Shown here piece after piece: positions 16,393 through 24,985 of a stretch of DNA of 64,000 nucleotides. Each line of letters opens with the position of its first letter. Positions within the stretch are counted from its first letter, which is position 1. The notes below the pieces were generated by a model that did no database searches, had not been told where the DNA came from, and was given only the letters and a program-made list of their open reading frames with translations. This DNA is from Chromatiales bacterium (GTDB lineage Bacteria > Pseudomonadota > Gammaproteobacteria > Chromatiales > Chromatiaceae): the NCBI GenBank assembly GCA_028280505.1, contig JANQLO010000084.1:1-64000 (forward strand), given 5' to 3'. The position numbers and the translations under genes are program-made.

Positions 16393-17976
16393 TCAACATC
16401 GCGCATCGGGTCCGGCACCACCGACCGAGTCCTGACGCAGGATCGCCAGTTGCCCCCGGACCAAGTCGGCCAGCTTCAGCCGTTGAATCTTACCCGACGG
16501 CCCCTTCGGCAGCTCGTCCATGATGAACACGCGCTTCGGCGACTTGAACGCACCCAGCCGCTCCCTGGCCAATTCGGCCAGTTCCCGTTCGCTACAGGAC
16601 ACGCCGGGCTTGAGCGCGACACACGCCATGACCTCTTGACCATACAGTGTATCGGGCAGACCGAAACCGGCCGCCTCCAGTACCGCCGGGTGTTCATACA
16701 GGGCCTCGTCGATCTCGCGCGGCGCGATGTTTTCACCGCCCTTGATGATCAGTTCCTTGATACGCCCGGTGATGAAAAAGAAACCCTCTTCGTCCTGCAC
16801 CGCGACGTCGCCGGTATGCAGCCAGCCGTCCGGCCCCAGCGCATCCGCCGTGGCCTCGGGGTTCTTGTAATAACCGCGCGTGACATTGTCGCCGCGGATC
16901 ATGAGTTCACCGGGGACACCGGGCGAACACGCGTTCCCCTGTTCATCCGCGATCATGGCCTCGTTACCGACCGCGACACCCGGCGAGCCGTACTTCGGCT
17001 TGGCCGGCGGCATCGGATTGGACAGGATCTGCGCCGCCGTCTCGGTCAGTCCCATGGTCTCGATGATGGGTACGCCGAAACGATCCTCGAACGCACGGTG
17101 CATCTCGGGCGCCAGCGGCGCCGATGCCGAACGGCCGAAGCGCAGATAGGGCATGCCGCCCATGGCGTCGCGTTCGAAACCGTCACGCTCGGCATGCTCC
17201 AGCAGATAGGCGATGATGGTCGGTACCACGCTGAACCAGGTGCAGGCATAACGCGCCACGACCGCCCAAAAGCTCGAGGTACTGAAACGCTGCGGCATGA
17301 CCACGCTGCCGCCGCTGACCAGGGGTGCGACTACCGTGACCATCTGGCCGTTGATGTGATACAGCGGCAACACGCACAGCGCGCGGTCGGTCTCGCCGAG
17401 CTGATGGGCCAACATGGTATTTCGACCGCCGGTGACCGCGTTACGGTGGGTCAACAAAACACCTTTCGGCCGACCCGTGGTGCCGGAGGTATAGATCAAT
17501 ATGGCCGCATCGTCCTCGTTCGGCGCCGCCGGGGCCACCGGCGCCAGTTCGCCGTTCGGCCAATCCGGGCCGTCGTCGAGCGAGGTACGAATCCGTTTGA
17601 CGTCATCGGGCAAGGCATCCAGTACGTTGCGGTACTTGTCGGCGAAGACATCGTCGACGAACAACACACGGCAATCGGAATGTTCGATGACATACGACAG
17701 CGCGGCATCCCCGGATACCGCGTTGAGCGGTACGATCACCCGACCGCTGTACATCACGCCGATGAACAGGGCGCAGGTCCAATAGCCGTTCGGCAACAGA
17801 AAGGCCACCTTGTCGTCGCGCGCGATACCCAGCGCATCGAGTTGCGCATTGATGCCGCGTGCATGCGCCCGCAACCGGCCGTAGCTCATCACGCCATCGT
17901 TTTCGGGCGTCAGCAAAAACGGCTTGTCCGGCTGGGCGTCCGCATAACGATCGACGAATCGATTGATGGTACTCAT
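16393..17976 (-). CDS. sauT: AMP-forming acyl-CoA ligase, probable sulfoacetate-CoA ligase
   Basis: 527 aa from the ATG at 17976 with GAGGAGA before it. ANL superfamily: P-loop YTSGTTGRPKG (162-172), the A5 region GLTETAAQ, A7 WLHTGDVA, A8 GRIKELIIKGGENIAP and catalytic lysine motif GPSGKIQR at the end. In Cupriavidus necator SauT activates sulfoacetate with ATP and CoA to sulfoacetyl-CoA, the substrate of SauS. Here it starts 10 bases after a SauS-like gene, which is the main reason for the call. Oxalate- or other short-acid-CoA ligases of the same family are the alternative. Operon continues to uspA and tauE. Confidence 0.72.
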   Translation of the reverse strand: MSTINRFVDRYADAQPDKPFLLTPENDGVMSYGRLRAHARGINAQLDALGIARDDKVAFLLPNGYWTCALFIGVMYSGRVIVPLNAVSGDAALSYVIEHSDCRVLFVDDVFADKYRNVLDALPDDVKRIRTSLDDGPDWPNGELAPVAPAAPNEDDAAILIYTSGTTGRPKGVLLTHRNAVTGGRNTMLAHQLGETDRALCVLPLYHINGQMVTVVAPLVSGGSVVMPQRFSTSSFWAVVARYACTWFSVVPTIIAYLLEHAERDGFERDAMGGMPYLRFGRSASAPLAPEMHRAFEDRFGVPIIETMGLTETAAQILSNPMPPAKPKYGSPGVAVGNEAMIADEQGNACSPGVPGELMIRGDNVTRGYYKNPEATADALGPDGWLHTGDVAVQDEEGFFFITGRIKELIIKGGENIAPREIDEALYEHPAVLEAAGFGLPDTLYGQEVMACVALKPGVSCSERELAELARERLGAFKSPKRVFIMDELPKGPSGKIQRLKLADLVRGQLAILRQDSVGGAGPDARC

Positions 17977-17986
17977 CGCGATCTCC

Positions 17987-19438
17987 TCAATGTCCGCCGG
18001 GCTCGATGCCGAACTTCGCCCAGTAGTCGCCGAAGATCTCGTCGAGCGTCGGTTCATCCGATGCGATCTTGCGCGCGATACGCGTGGTATTGAGGTAATG
18101 GCGATAGTTCATGTTGTCGGAGATGTTGTTGCCGCCCCAGGTGCCGCAACCCATCGACAGCGAAAACGGCAGGCCATTGTCGAATGCACCGCCGGTGGCG
18201 AAGCAATGTGCCTGGTTGACGATGATGCGGCACACCGGCAGCCTCAGCCCGAGTGCGAGCGCGCGTTGCTCATCGTTCGAATGCAAGCCCACCGAGTGTC
18301 CCCTGCCCTTGATATCGAGCACCGAACCGGCAATGTCGCAGGCATCGGCGAAATCGCGGGCGCGAAACACCGTCAATACCGGACTCAGCTTCTCGTCGCT
18401 GAACCGGCTGGCCGCATCCGGCGCGTCTTCCTCGACCAGGATCGCGCTGACCGACGCGCCACCGCGATCGATACCGGCGAGATCGAGAATTTCGTCCGAC
18501 GACTTCGCCGTCACCCCGGCGGACAAGCTGCCGTCGACCCACATGACGTCGCGCAGCCTTTCCTTTTCCGCCGCGTCGAGCAGGCGCGCGCCGCGTGCGC
18601 GCAACGCCGCGAGCAACGGCGCATACACCTGATCGACGGCGATCAAACTATTCTCGGACGAGCAACTGGTCGCATTGTCGAAGGTCTTCGACGCAATGAT
18701 CTTGGCGGCGGCATCGTCGAGATTGGCCGTCTCGTCGACGATGCTCGGCACATTGCCGGCACCCACGCCGATCGCGGGCGTGCCACAGGTATGGGCCGCG
18801 CGCACGTTGTTCTGCGAACCCGTCACGACCACCAGGTCGACCCGGCGCATCATCTCGTGGGTCGCGGCCTTGGTAACCGGCGAAGGCAGCTTCTGCACCA
18901 GATCCCCGGGCGCGCCGACCTCACGCAACGCGCCGCGCATCAACGCGACGAGTGCTTCGCAAACGGCGTTGCCCTTGGGCGACGGCGCCAGAATGACGGC
19001 ATTGCCGCATTTCAGCGCATTCAGCGCCTTGTTGTAGGGCGTCGCGACCGGATTGGTCGACGGCACGACGGCCCCGACCACGCCGACCGGCCGCGCAATC
19101 TCGATCAAGCCCTTTTCCGGATACTCGGCGACGACGCCGACACTGCGCGCACGCTTCAGGTCGCGTAGCAAGCCGAGGGTCTTGCGGTGATTCTTGGTGA
19201 TCTTGTCGTCGACACGGCCGAGGCCGGTATCGGCGACGGCCTGCTCGGCCAGCCGCCGGTTGTTGGTCGGATCGAGCAGGGTCCAGGCGACGGCCGTGAC
19301 CACCTCGTCGACCGCGGCCTGATCGTATCCGGCATACACGGCCTGCGCGGCGCGTGCCTTGTCGATCAGTTCGGCAACGGCGGTCGCTACCGGATCCCGC
19401 TCGGACTTCATCGACGACGATGTCGCATTGATGGGCAT
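17987..19438 (-). CDS. sauS: Acylating aldehyde dehydrogenase, probable sulfoacetaldehyde dehydrogenase
   Basis: 483 aa. CoA-dependent ALDH family with the catalytic cysteine C259 in TSCSSENS, the cofactor region GVVGAVVPSTNPVATP and the EutE/SauS-type C-terminal sequence HCFATGGAFDNGLPFSLSMG. SauS reduces sulfoacetyl-CoA to sulfoacetaldehyde with NADPH; the product is split by Xsc to acetyl phosphate and sulfite. No xsc lies in the window, so it must be elsewhere if this pathway operates. Neighbours (SauT-like ligase, TTT importer, TauE exporter) support the sulfonate role. An acetaldehyde or succinate semialdehyde-type CoA enzyme is the fallback. Confidence 0.78.
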   Translation of the reverse strand: MPINATSSSMKSERDPVATAVAELIDKARAAQAVYAGYDQAAVDEVVTAVAWTLLDPTNNRRLAEQAVADTGLGRVDDKITKNHRKTLGLLRDLKRARSVGVVAEYPEKGLIEIARPVGVVGAVVPSTNPVATPYNKALNALKCGNAVILAPSPKGNAVCEALVALMRGALREVGAPGDLVQKLPSPVTKAATHEMMRRVDLVVVTGSQNNVRAAHTCGTPAIGVGAGNVPSIVDETANLDDAAAKIIASKTFDNATSCSSENSLIAVDQVYAPLLAALRARGARLLDAAEKERLRDVMWVDGSLSAGVTAKSSDEILDLAGIDRGGASVSAILVEEDAPDAASRFSDEKLSPVLTVFRARDFADACDIAGSVLDIKGRGHSVGLHSNDEQRALALGLRLPVCRIIVNQAHCFATGGAFDNGLPFSLSMGCGTWGGNNISDNMNYRHYLNTTRIARKIASDEPTLDEIFGDYWAKFGIEPGGH

Positions 19439-19539
19439 AGTTCACTGTCTCTCGTGCGATGGCATGGATGCCGCTTTCGACGCGGCCGAGCCCTTTACGG
19501 AATGTCCGGGTGTGTCGACACCACGGGCACCCCGCAGGC

Positions 19540-20541
19540 TCATTTGTTCTGACGCAGGTCCTTGAGCAGATCGGTCAGATAGGCCTGGCGCTCTTTCCAC
19601 ATCTTCTGTACCTGGTCACGCGTCATCACGCGCATGGGCGAGCCGCCGTCTTTCATCTTGGCCACCACCTTCTTGTCCTGGAACATCGACGGCACCTTCT
19701 CCGCCAGGGTCGAAATCACCGGCTCGGGCGTACCGGCCGGCGCCATGATGCCGCGGAAGTTCACGCTGCTGTCGTCGACGTCCACACCGAGTTCCTTGAA
19801 GGTGGGCGCGTCGGGCAGAAAGTCGTTACGCGTGAGATCCGCGACGGCCAGGATCTTCAAACGATCGCGATTGCGATAGGCGTCCGACAGATTGTTGAAG
19901 CCCGCCATCGTCTGGCCGCCGAGCACGAACTGCATCGCCTTGACGCCACCGCCCGAGGGCACGTACTTGGTCTTGATACCGGCCGCCTTGTCGAGCTGCA
20001 GGCTGGCGATGTGATGGCCCACGTACAGACCGGCACCCGATAGGGTCAGCTTGCCCGGGTTGGCCTTGGCGTACTCGATGAAGTCTTGCAGGGAGTTGAA
20101 CGGGCTGTCCTTGTTCACGATCAGCACCGCCGGGTCCGCACCCCAGTTGGCGATCGGCTCGAGGTTGTCGATGTTGTATTTCACCTTTTTGGGAAACACG
20201 ATCGACTGGGCGATGAAGTGCGGGACGTTGTACGCGGCCAACTCATAGCCGTTCGGCTTGGCCTGCTTCACGAACTTGTTCCAACCGACCTGGCCGCCCG
20301 CACCCGGGCGGTTCACGATCACGATCGGCTGGCCGTTCAGATAAATGCCATTGCCCTGTTTGTCTTCCTTGGCCGCCATCATGGTCACGATGCGCGCCTG
20401 GAAGTCGGTCGCGCCACCGGCGCCGTACGAAACCGTCACGCTGATCGGACGATCGGGATAATCGGCCAGCGCCGCGCCGGCCGATATGGCCAAACCGGCA
20501 GCGGCGGCAAAAGTGGCAAACTTCTGGATTACTCGGTTCAT
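19540..20541 (-). CDS. tctC: Tripartite tricarboxylate transporter substrate-binding protein (TctC/BugD family)
   Basis: 333 aa with a Sec signal peptide (QKFATFAAAAGLAISAGAALA) and the Bug-family start YPDRPISVTVSYGAGGATD. The binding-site region PGAGGQVGWNKFVK and C-terminal DAPTFKELGVD are also typical. It captures a carboxylate or sulfonate in the periplasm and hands it to TctAB. AGGAGGAAAG precedes the ATG. Here it is followed after about 100 bp by sauS, and preceded by tctA-tctB, so its ligand is probably the sulfonate degraded by SauST. The ligand itself is inferred. Confidence 0.92.
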   Translation of the reverse strand: MNRVIQKFATFAAAAGLAISAGAALADYPDRPISVTVSYGAGGATDFQARIVTMMAAKEDKQGNGIYLNGQPIVIVNRPGAGGQVGWNKFVKQAKPNGYELAAYNVPHFIAQSIVFPKKVKYNIDNLEPIANWGADPAVLIVNKDSPFNSLQDFIEYAKANPGKLTLSGAGLYVGHHIASLQLDKAAGIKTKYVPSGGGVKAMQFVLGGQTMAGFNNLSDAYRNRDRLKILAVADLTRNDFLPDAPTFKELGVDVDDSSVNFRGIMAPAGTPEPVISTLAEKVPSMFQDKKVVAKMKDGGSPMRVMTRDQVQKMWKERQAYLTDLLKDLRQNK

Positions 20542-20641
20542 CTTCTTTCCTCCTAATCGGTTTTATCCGTCGGCCCCTTCGAAGCAGAGCCGGTGTTCAC
20601 GATCGAGCGACTCCGCCCGGCTCGATCGCATGGCAGACGGG

Positions 20642-21088
20642 TCAAATCAAAATGCCCCTCGGCACCTGCACTTTCAAAAACACAGAAAACAACACATACA
20701 TGGTCACGCTGAAGCCGGCCGCCATGCCCAGGCTTTGCAGCATGCGCTTCATGCCCCGCTCCTCGGGCGAATACCAATAGGTCACGGTCAGCAGGATCAG
20801 GAAGGCCGTGAGATACATGCCGAGTATCTCGATCAGCGACACACCCAAGACCATGATCAGAATCACCGGCCACTGACGCATGAACGGAAACGGCTGGTAA
20901 TCGTCGACGCACAGATCGAAGGCCTCGCGGAACAGCGAGATCAGGCTGAACACCAACATCGCCGACGCCACCACGGCCGGGAACAGATAGGCCTCGTCGC
21001 TATCCTGGAAATAGCTGACCTGGAAGATGAACCCGGCGACAAAGGCCACCATGTACCCAACGAACAGGCGTCGGCTGTAAACGATCAT
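20642..21088 (-). CDS. tctB: Tripartite tricarboxylate transporter small membrane subunit (TctB)
   Basis: 148 aa with four hydrophobic helices (VGYMVAFVAGFIFQVSYF, YLFPAVVASAMLVFSLI, PVILIMVLGVSLIEILGMY, SVTMYVLFSVFL). Poorly conserved in sequence but the size, topology and location between TctA and TctC identify it. Start overlaps the tctA stop by 4 bases (ATGA), showing translational coupling. The order tctA-tctB-tctC differs from the common tctC-tctB-tctA order. Works with TctA as the Na+/H+-driven permease. Confidence 0.85.
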   Translation of the reverse strand: MIVYSRRLFVGYMVAFVAGFIFQVSYFQDSDEAYLFPAVVASAMLVFSLISLFREAFDLCVDDYQPFPFMRQWPVILIMVLGVSLIEILGMYLTAFLILLTVTYWYSPEERGMKRMLQSLGMAAGFSVTMYVLFSVFLKVQVPRGILI

Positions 21089-22596
21089 GCCGTCACCTGC
21101 TGTTGCTGCCGGCGTTTACGGATCTGCTTGCGCTCGCCGTAGATGGCATAGGCGATCGACAGGATGCAGAGCGCAATCACGATCTTGTTGATCGGCCCGG
21201 CGAAGAAATAACCCCAGGGATCGTCGCCGGCGATCAAACGCCCCTGCAGGAAGTTGGTCTCGGTGAGCTGGCCGAGAATCAGGCCCAGCACCAGCGGCGC
21301 GGGACTGAAGCCGATACGCGACGCGAAGTACATCCCCACGCCGAGCACCAGCATCACGATCACGTCCGACACGCTGTTCTGCACGCTGTAGGTACCGAAG
21401 ATCGCCAGCACGATCACCGCGGCGGCCATCATGTGCTTGGGGATGCGCGTGACGAACACGCTGTAGCGCGCGATCATCAGGCCGAAGATCATCATCAGGA
21501 TCTGGCCGACCAGCAGCGAATCGATGAAGGTCCAGGTGACCTGGCCGTGCACGGTGAACAAATCCGGCCCCGGGAACAGGCCGTTGATCAGCAGGCCGCC
21601 GAGCAACACGGCCGCGGTCGGGCTGCCCGGAATCCCGAGCGTCAACAGGGGCACCAACGACGGACCGACCATGGCGTTGTTGGCACTCTCGGCGGTGATC
21701 ACCCCATCGGGTTCGCCCTTACCGAACTTCGCCGGATCCTTGCTCAGTTTCTTGGTCTGATCGTAGGCGATCAGGCCAGCGATCTGGCCGCCCGCGCCCG
21801 GGATCACGCCGACGACGGCACCGACGACCGAACCCACGACCAGCGCCTTGATGCGGCGGAGGTTGTATCCGATGGACTTCCACACGCTGTGGTTCGACCA
21901 CTTGGCATAAGTGACCTTGCCGCGCGCGGTACCGGATGCACCCACCAGGGCCAACACCTCGGGAATGGCGAACAGACCGATCAACGCGGCGATCACATGG
22001 ATACCGCCGGCCAGGTGCTCGGAGAAGACGAAACGCTCGGTACCCAGCACCGGGTTGTAACCGATGGTCGACAACCACAACCCGACCGCGCCGGCGATCA
22101 GGCCTTTGATCACCGAGCCGCCGCCGATCGACGCGATAATGGTCACGCCGAAGATCGAGATCCAGAACAACTCGGCCGGACCGAAACGCAGGGCCAGCTC
22201 GGCCAGCGGCGGCGTGAAAAAGATCAACAGCATCACGCCGAACACGCCGCCGATCAGCGAGCTGATGAAACAATAATGCAGGGCCTCGGTCGCCCGCCCC
22301 TGCTTCGCCATGGGATAACCGTCCATGACGGTCGCGATATTGGCCGGCGCCCCGGGTATGTTCACCAGGATGCCGCTGACCGCGCCGCCGGCGACGGTCG
22401 CGGTATACACCGCGCCGAGCATGATCAGGGACGACGCCGGTTCCATCTGGAAAGTGAACGGGATCAGCAGAGCCACCGCCATGGTCGGGCTCAGGCCCGG
22501 TGTCGCGCCGAGCAACAAACCACCGATGGTCCCGAGCACCAGGATCAGGAAATTCACCGGCGTGAAGACGTCACCGAAGTAGTGGATGAATTCCAC
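21085..22596 (-). CDS. tctA: Tripartite tricarboxylate transporter large permease (TctA)
   Basis: 503 aa, the usual TctA size, with about 11-12 transmembrane helices. Family motifs: LLGATPGLSPTMAVALLIPFTF near the start (shortened here), GVIPGAGGQIAGLIAYDQTKK and the matching LTLGIPGSPTAAVLLGGL in the second half. First gene of the sulfonate operon; a GntR-family gene lies divergently 222 bases away, and two matching AT-rich sites in the gap probably control it. Imports the substrate bound by TctC using the proton or sodium gradient. Confidence 0.93.
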   Translation of the reverse strand: MEFIHYFGDVFTPVNFLILVLGTIGGLLLGATPGLSPTMAVALLIPFTFQMEPASSLIMLGAVYTATVAGGAVSGILVNIPGAPANIATVMDGYPMAKQGRATEALHYCFISSLIGGVFGVMLLIFFTPPLAELALRFGPAELFWISIFGVTIIASIGGGSVIKGLIAGAVGLWLSTIGYNPVLGTERFVFSEHLAGGIHVIAALIGLFAIPEVLALVGASGTARGKVTYAKWSNHSVWKSIGYNLRRIKALVVGSVVGAVVGVIPGAGGQIAGLIAYDQTKKLSKDPAKFGKGEPDGVITAESANNAMVGPSLVPLLTLGIPGSPTAAVLLGGLLINGLFPGPDLFTVHGQVTWTFIDSLLVGQILMMIFGLMIARYSVFVTRIPKHMMAAAVIVLAIFGTYSVQNSVSDVIVMLVLGVGMYFASRIGFSPAPLVLGLILGQLTETNFLQGRLIAGDDPWGYFFAGPINKIVIALCILSIAYAIYGERKQIRKRRQQQQVTA

Positions 22597-22649
22597 GTAC
22601 CCTCCTCTCTGCCCGCCGGCTGATCGGCAACCCGTATCGCCGGCTTCTT

Positions 22650-22667
22650 ATATATGTCATATACATG
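22650..22667 (-). promoter_or_regulatory. Candidate GntR operator, site 1
   Basis: On the minus strand the 18-mer reads CATGTATATGACATATAT. It matches the site at 22733-22750 in 15 of 18 positions, in inverted orientation, and lies between tctA and gntR, close to the tctA start. An internal GTATATGAC...TATA core resembles operators of HutC-type regulators. Regulation is inferred from position and repetition. Confidence 0.6.
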
Positions 22668-22732
22668 ACTTAGCTGTAAGGCCAAGGTTTAGACGCCTAA
22701 AAACCACCTGTCAAGGCGGTTTTCCGCAATAT

Positions 22733-22750
22733 CATCTATATGACCTATAC
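22733..22750 (+). promoter_or_regulatory. Candidate GntR operator, site 2
   Basis: Plus-strand CATCTATATGACCTATAC, 15 of 18 identical to the minus-strand reading of site 1. Centre-to-centre distance is 83 bases, close to eight helical turns, so both regulator dimers could face the same side. It lies about 70 bases before the gntR start, where autoregulation would be expected. Confidence 0.6.
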
Positions 22751-22818
22751 TATTGCGATGCAGCATTTCGCTAATGCCGTGATTCGGCACCACTTTCCCG
22801 ACCGGGAGGACTGAAGGA

Positions 22819-23553
22819 ATGAATTCGCCCATGAGCCGGGGCCGAACGGCCAAACCGCTCTACCAGGTGGTCGAGGACCATATCCGTGAACTCATCGACA
22901 GCGGCACGCTGGTGCCCGGCGACCTGATTCCATCCGAACCGCAACTCGCCAGACAACTCGACGTCAGCCAGGGCACGGTCAAGAAGGCCATCGACAACCT
23001 GGTGTGGGAACGCCGCCTGTTCCGCCACCAGGGCAAGGGCACCTACGTGTCCAACATCGATTTCAACAACAGCCTGTTCCGCTTCACCACCTATGGCGAC
23101 GCCGAGGGCAAACCGGCCCGCATTCACAAGGAAACGACCGCGCGCCATATCGAACAGGCCTCGGCGGCATTGCGCGCCAAGCTGACGGTGTCCGAAGACA
23201 CCGACGTGCTCTATATCGAACGCGTCGGCTATGTCGAAGACGAACCCGTCATGGTCGAATACTCGCACTGGCGCGCCGACATCGTGCCCGGCCTCGACGA
23301 CGAGCAACTGCACATCCCCGACCTGCTCTACGCACTCATCGTCGAGAAGTTTCACGTGCCCGTCGTTCGCGCCGAAGAAACCCTCACCGCCGGCGCCGCC
23401 GACAAACAAACCGCCCAACACCTCGCGATCAGCCCGGGCACGCCGGTACTCGTGCTCAACCGCACCACCTACACGCGCGACAACCAGATCATCGAAGTGC
23501 GCACCTCGAAGGGGCGGGCGGATCGGTTTAGTTACAAGACGGAGATTCGATGA
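22819..23553 (+). CDS. GntR-family (HutC/FarR) regulator with UTRA domain
   Basis: 244 aa. N-terminal winged HTH of GntR type (LYQVVEDHIRELIDSGTL..., then PSEPQLARQLDVSQGTVKKAI) in residues 13-80, followed by a UTRA ligand-binding domain with the typical VEYSHW and late TPVLVLNRTTY segments. GGGAGG and AAGGA stand before the ATG. Divergent from the tct-sau-tau operon, with two matching sites between, so it probably senses the imported sulfonate or an intermediate and represses the operon. The effector is not readable. Confidence 0.92.
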   Translation: MNSPMSRGRTAKPLYQVVEDHIRELIDSGTLVPGDLIPSEPQLARQLDVSQGTVKKAIDNLVWERRLFRHQGKGTYVSNIDFNNSLFRFTTYGDAEGKPARIHKETTARHIEQASAALRAKLTVSEDTDVLYIERVGYVEDEPVMVEYSHWRADIVPGLDDEQLHIPDLLYALIVEKFHVPVVRAEETLTAGAADKQTAQHLAISPGTPVLVLNRTTYTRDNQIIEVRTSKGRADRFSYKTEIR

Positions 23554-23648
23554 GGTTCGACAGTGTGCTGACCGGCGGGTACGGATACGGCGACTCTATT
23601 CGACTCGCCGGCCCACCCGGCCACGCCGAAAAGCAACGGACCTCCGGC

Positions 23649-24062
23649 TCAAGACACCAACCAATTGTCTACACGCAGACCGGGTACACGTGAAAACTCC
23701 CGCATGTTCGCCGTCACAACCGTAAGGTTCAGTGCGCGGGCATGCGCCGCGATCAGCAGATCGTTCGGACCGATGGGCTTACCCTCACGCGTTAACTGCT
23801 GACGAATCTCTCCATAGTGACGGTCGGTGGGGGGTTCGAGTGGCAGAACATCCAATGCCGACAGAATCGAGTCGACGCGGTCCGCCAGTTTTTGAGAACG
23901 CGATTTCGCGGCGCCGAAGCGAAGCCCCGCGGCAACGATGATACAGGTACAAACACTGTCTTCACCGTATTGCGTGATCCGGCCGGCAACCACGCCTTGC
24001 GGATCCCGGATCAGATCGGAAAGAGTATTGGTGTCCAACAGATAGCGAAACGGCACAATCAA
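23649..24062 (-). CDS. vapC: VapC-type PIN toxin, conserved catalytic Glu replaced by Gly
   Basis: 137 aa PIN-domain protein: first acidic residue D10 in LLDTNTLSDLI, third in PNDLLIAAHA, and a C-terminal TANMREFSRVPGL, all as in VapC/FitB ribonucleases. The second conserved acid, the Glu of the usual AELRFG motif, is G46 here (AAGLRFGA; codon GGG at 23925-23927, one base from GAG). It overlaps the antitoxin by 4 bases. VapC toxins cut tRNA or rRNA; with this substitution metal binding may be weakened, so the toxin could be inactive. Confidence 0.88.
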   Translation of the reverse strand: MIVPFRYLLDTNTLSDLIRDPQGVVAGRITQYGEDSVCTCIIVAAGLRFGAAKSRSQKLADRVDSILSALDVLPLEPPTDRHYGEIRQQLTREGKPIGPNDLLIAAHARALNLTVVTANMREFSRVPGLRVDNWLVS

Positions 24063-24301
24063 AGATCCACATCGTCAAGCGAAGCGAGATCATCATCCAC
24101 GTCGGGTAGGGTTTCATTCAAAGGTTCCAGCGTGCCCAACAGGGCGAGCAGGCGTCCTTTGCGTACCGGCTCCACGATCAGTCGGTCACCGTCCTTGCGG
24201 ACGATGGCCTCATCCCCTTCAAACTCGAACTCACGCGGAATGCGTATTGCCTTGTTTCGACCGTTGCGGAAAAGACGTACGTGGCGCTCAAGCTCAGCCA
24301 T
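24059..24301 (-). CDS. vapB: VapB-type antitoxin (AbrB/SpoVT fold)
   Basis: 80 aa. N-terminal swapped-hairpin DNA-binding domain with RLFRNGRNKAIRIPREFEFEGDE split around the typical NG..KAIRIP motif, then a C-terminal acidic tail (DVDDDLASLDDVDL) that normally wraps the toxin. AGGAG lies before the ATG. Classic antitoxin-first order with 4-base overlap to vapC. Expected to repress its own promoter. Confidence 0.9.
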   Translation of the reverse strand: MAELERHVRLFRNGRNKAIRIPREFEFEGDEAIVRKDGDRLIVEPVRKGRLLALLGTLEPLNETLPDVDDDLASLDDVDL

Positions 24302-24427
24302 GGCCTACTCCTCACAAAACAGCATATGCCTTAGCATGTGCCGCAACTGTAGGCCCGTCAATGTCCGGGCGGAACCAACCACTGCACGGCTGCATCTCTT
24401 CAACCAGTTCCGCTACACAATGCCGTT

Positions 24428-24721
24428 ATGGGAAGAGATAGGAAGATTCTGCCCATCGCATTCACCTTGGGTATGACCAAGCACAGGAAACGACCCGACA
24501 GGCAGTACGTCGATCACCCGAGGTTTGGAAACGAACCTCTTCCGTCGGACTACAAATACAGCATATTGGAAGATATCAAGAAAAGTCTGGACAAGCTCGA
24601 CAAAGAAAGCCCGACGATAAAGGACAGTGATTGGGAGTACGTGTGCAAAAACTTCGACTACTCGTCGGGGTCCGACAAGTGGCTACGGCCGACGTCGCAG
24701 AAAACTACGGCTGAGCCCTAG
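24428..24721 (+). CDS. Hypothetical short protein between two TA modules
   Basis: 97 aa, hydrophilic, no known motif. Contains PRFGNEPLPSDY and a lysine/aspartate-rich helix (DIKKSLDKLDKESPTIKD). Base composition is more AT-rich than the neighbours. No clear ribosome site; an internal ATG at 24473 is an alternative start. It lies alone on the plus strand between VapBC and BrnTA and may be cargo of a small island or a gene fragment. Confidence 0.4.
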   Translation: MGRDRKILPIAFTLGMTKHRKRPDRQYVDHPRFGNEPLPSDYKYSILEDIKKSLDKLDKESPTIKDSDWEYVCKNFDYSSGSDKWLRPTSQKTTAEP

Positions 24722-24740
24722 CGTTAAGCCCACCAACCGA

Positions 24741-24977
24741 TCATTCAGCCGGGCGTTTTTTCTTCTGCCAACTGAGATCAATCTCCCGATGCTGGGCGAC
24801 GCAGTCCCTCAAATAGAGATTGATAAGGCTTTGGTAGGGAATGCTCGTTTCCTCCGCCATTTGCTTAAAGTAATCGATGACATCTTCGCCCAAGCGAATC
24901 GTTACTGACTTCTTCAGTTTCGAGGCATAAGGGTTCTTGCGGGACTTCATTTTCGAAAAATCGTACTCAGCTTTCAT
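24741..24977 (-). CDS. brnA: BrnA-type ribbon-helix-helix antitoxin
   Basis: 78 aa from the ATG at 24977 (GAGGTG before it). The N-terminal DFSKMKSRKNPYASKLKK and the ribbon-helix-helix SVTIRLGEDVIDYFKQMAEE followed by PYQSLINLYLRDC are the BrnA antitoxin signature. It neutralises BrnT and binds the operator as a dimer. Lies 8 bases after the brnT stop, in the toxin-first order typical of BrnTA. Confidence 0.9.
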   Translation of the reverse strand: MKAEYDFSKMKSRKNPYASKLKKSVTIRLGEDVIDYFKQMAEETSIPYQSLINLYLRDCVAQHREIDLSWQKKKRPAE

Positions 24978-24985
24978 GATGCACC

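Noticed and set aside
23554..23648. Possible terminator after gntR
   Set aside because: GC-rich inverted segments but no clear stem with T run.
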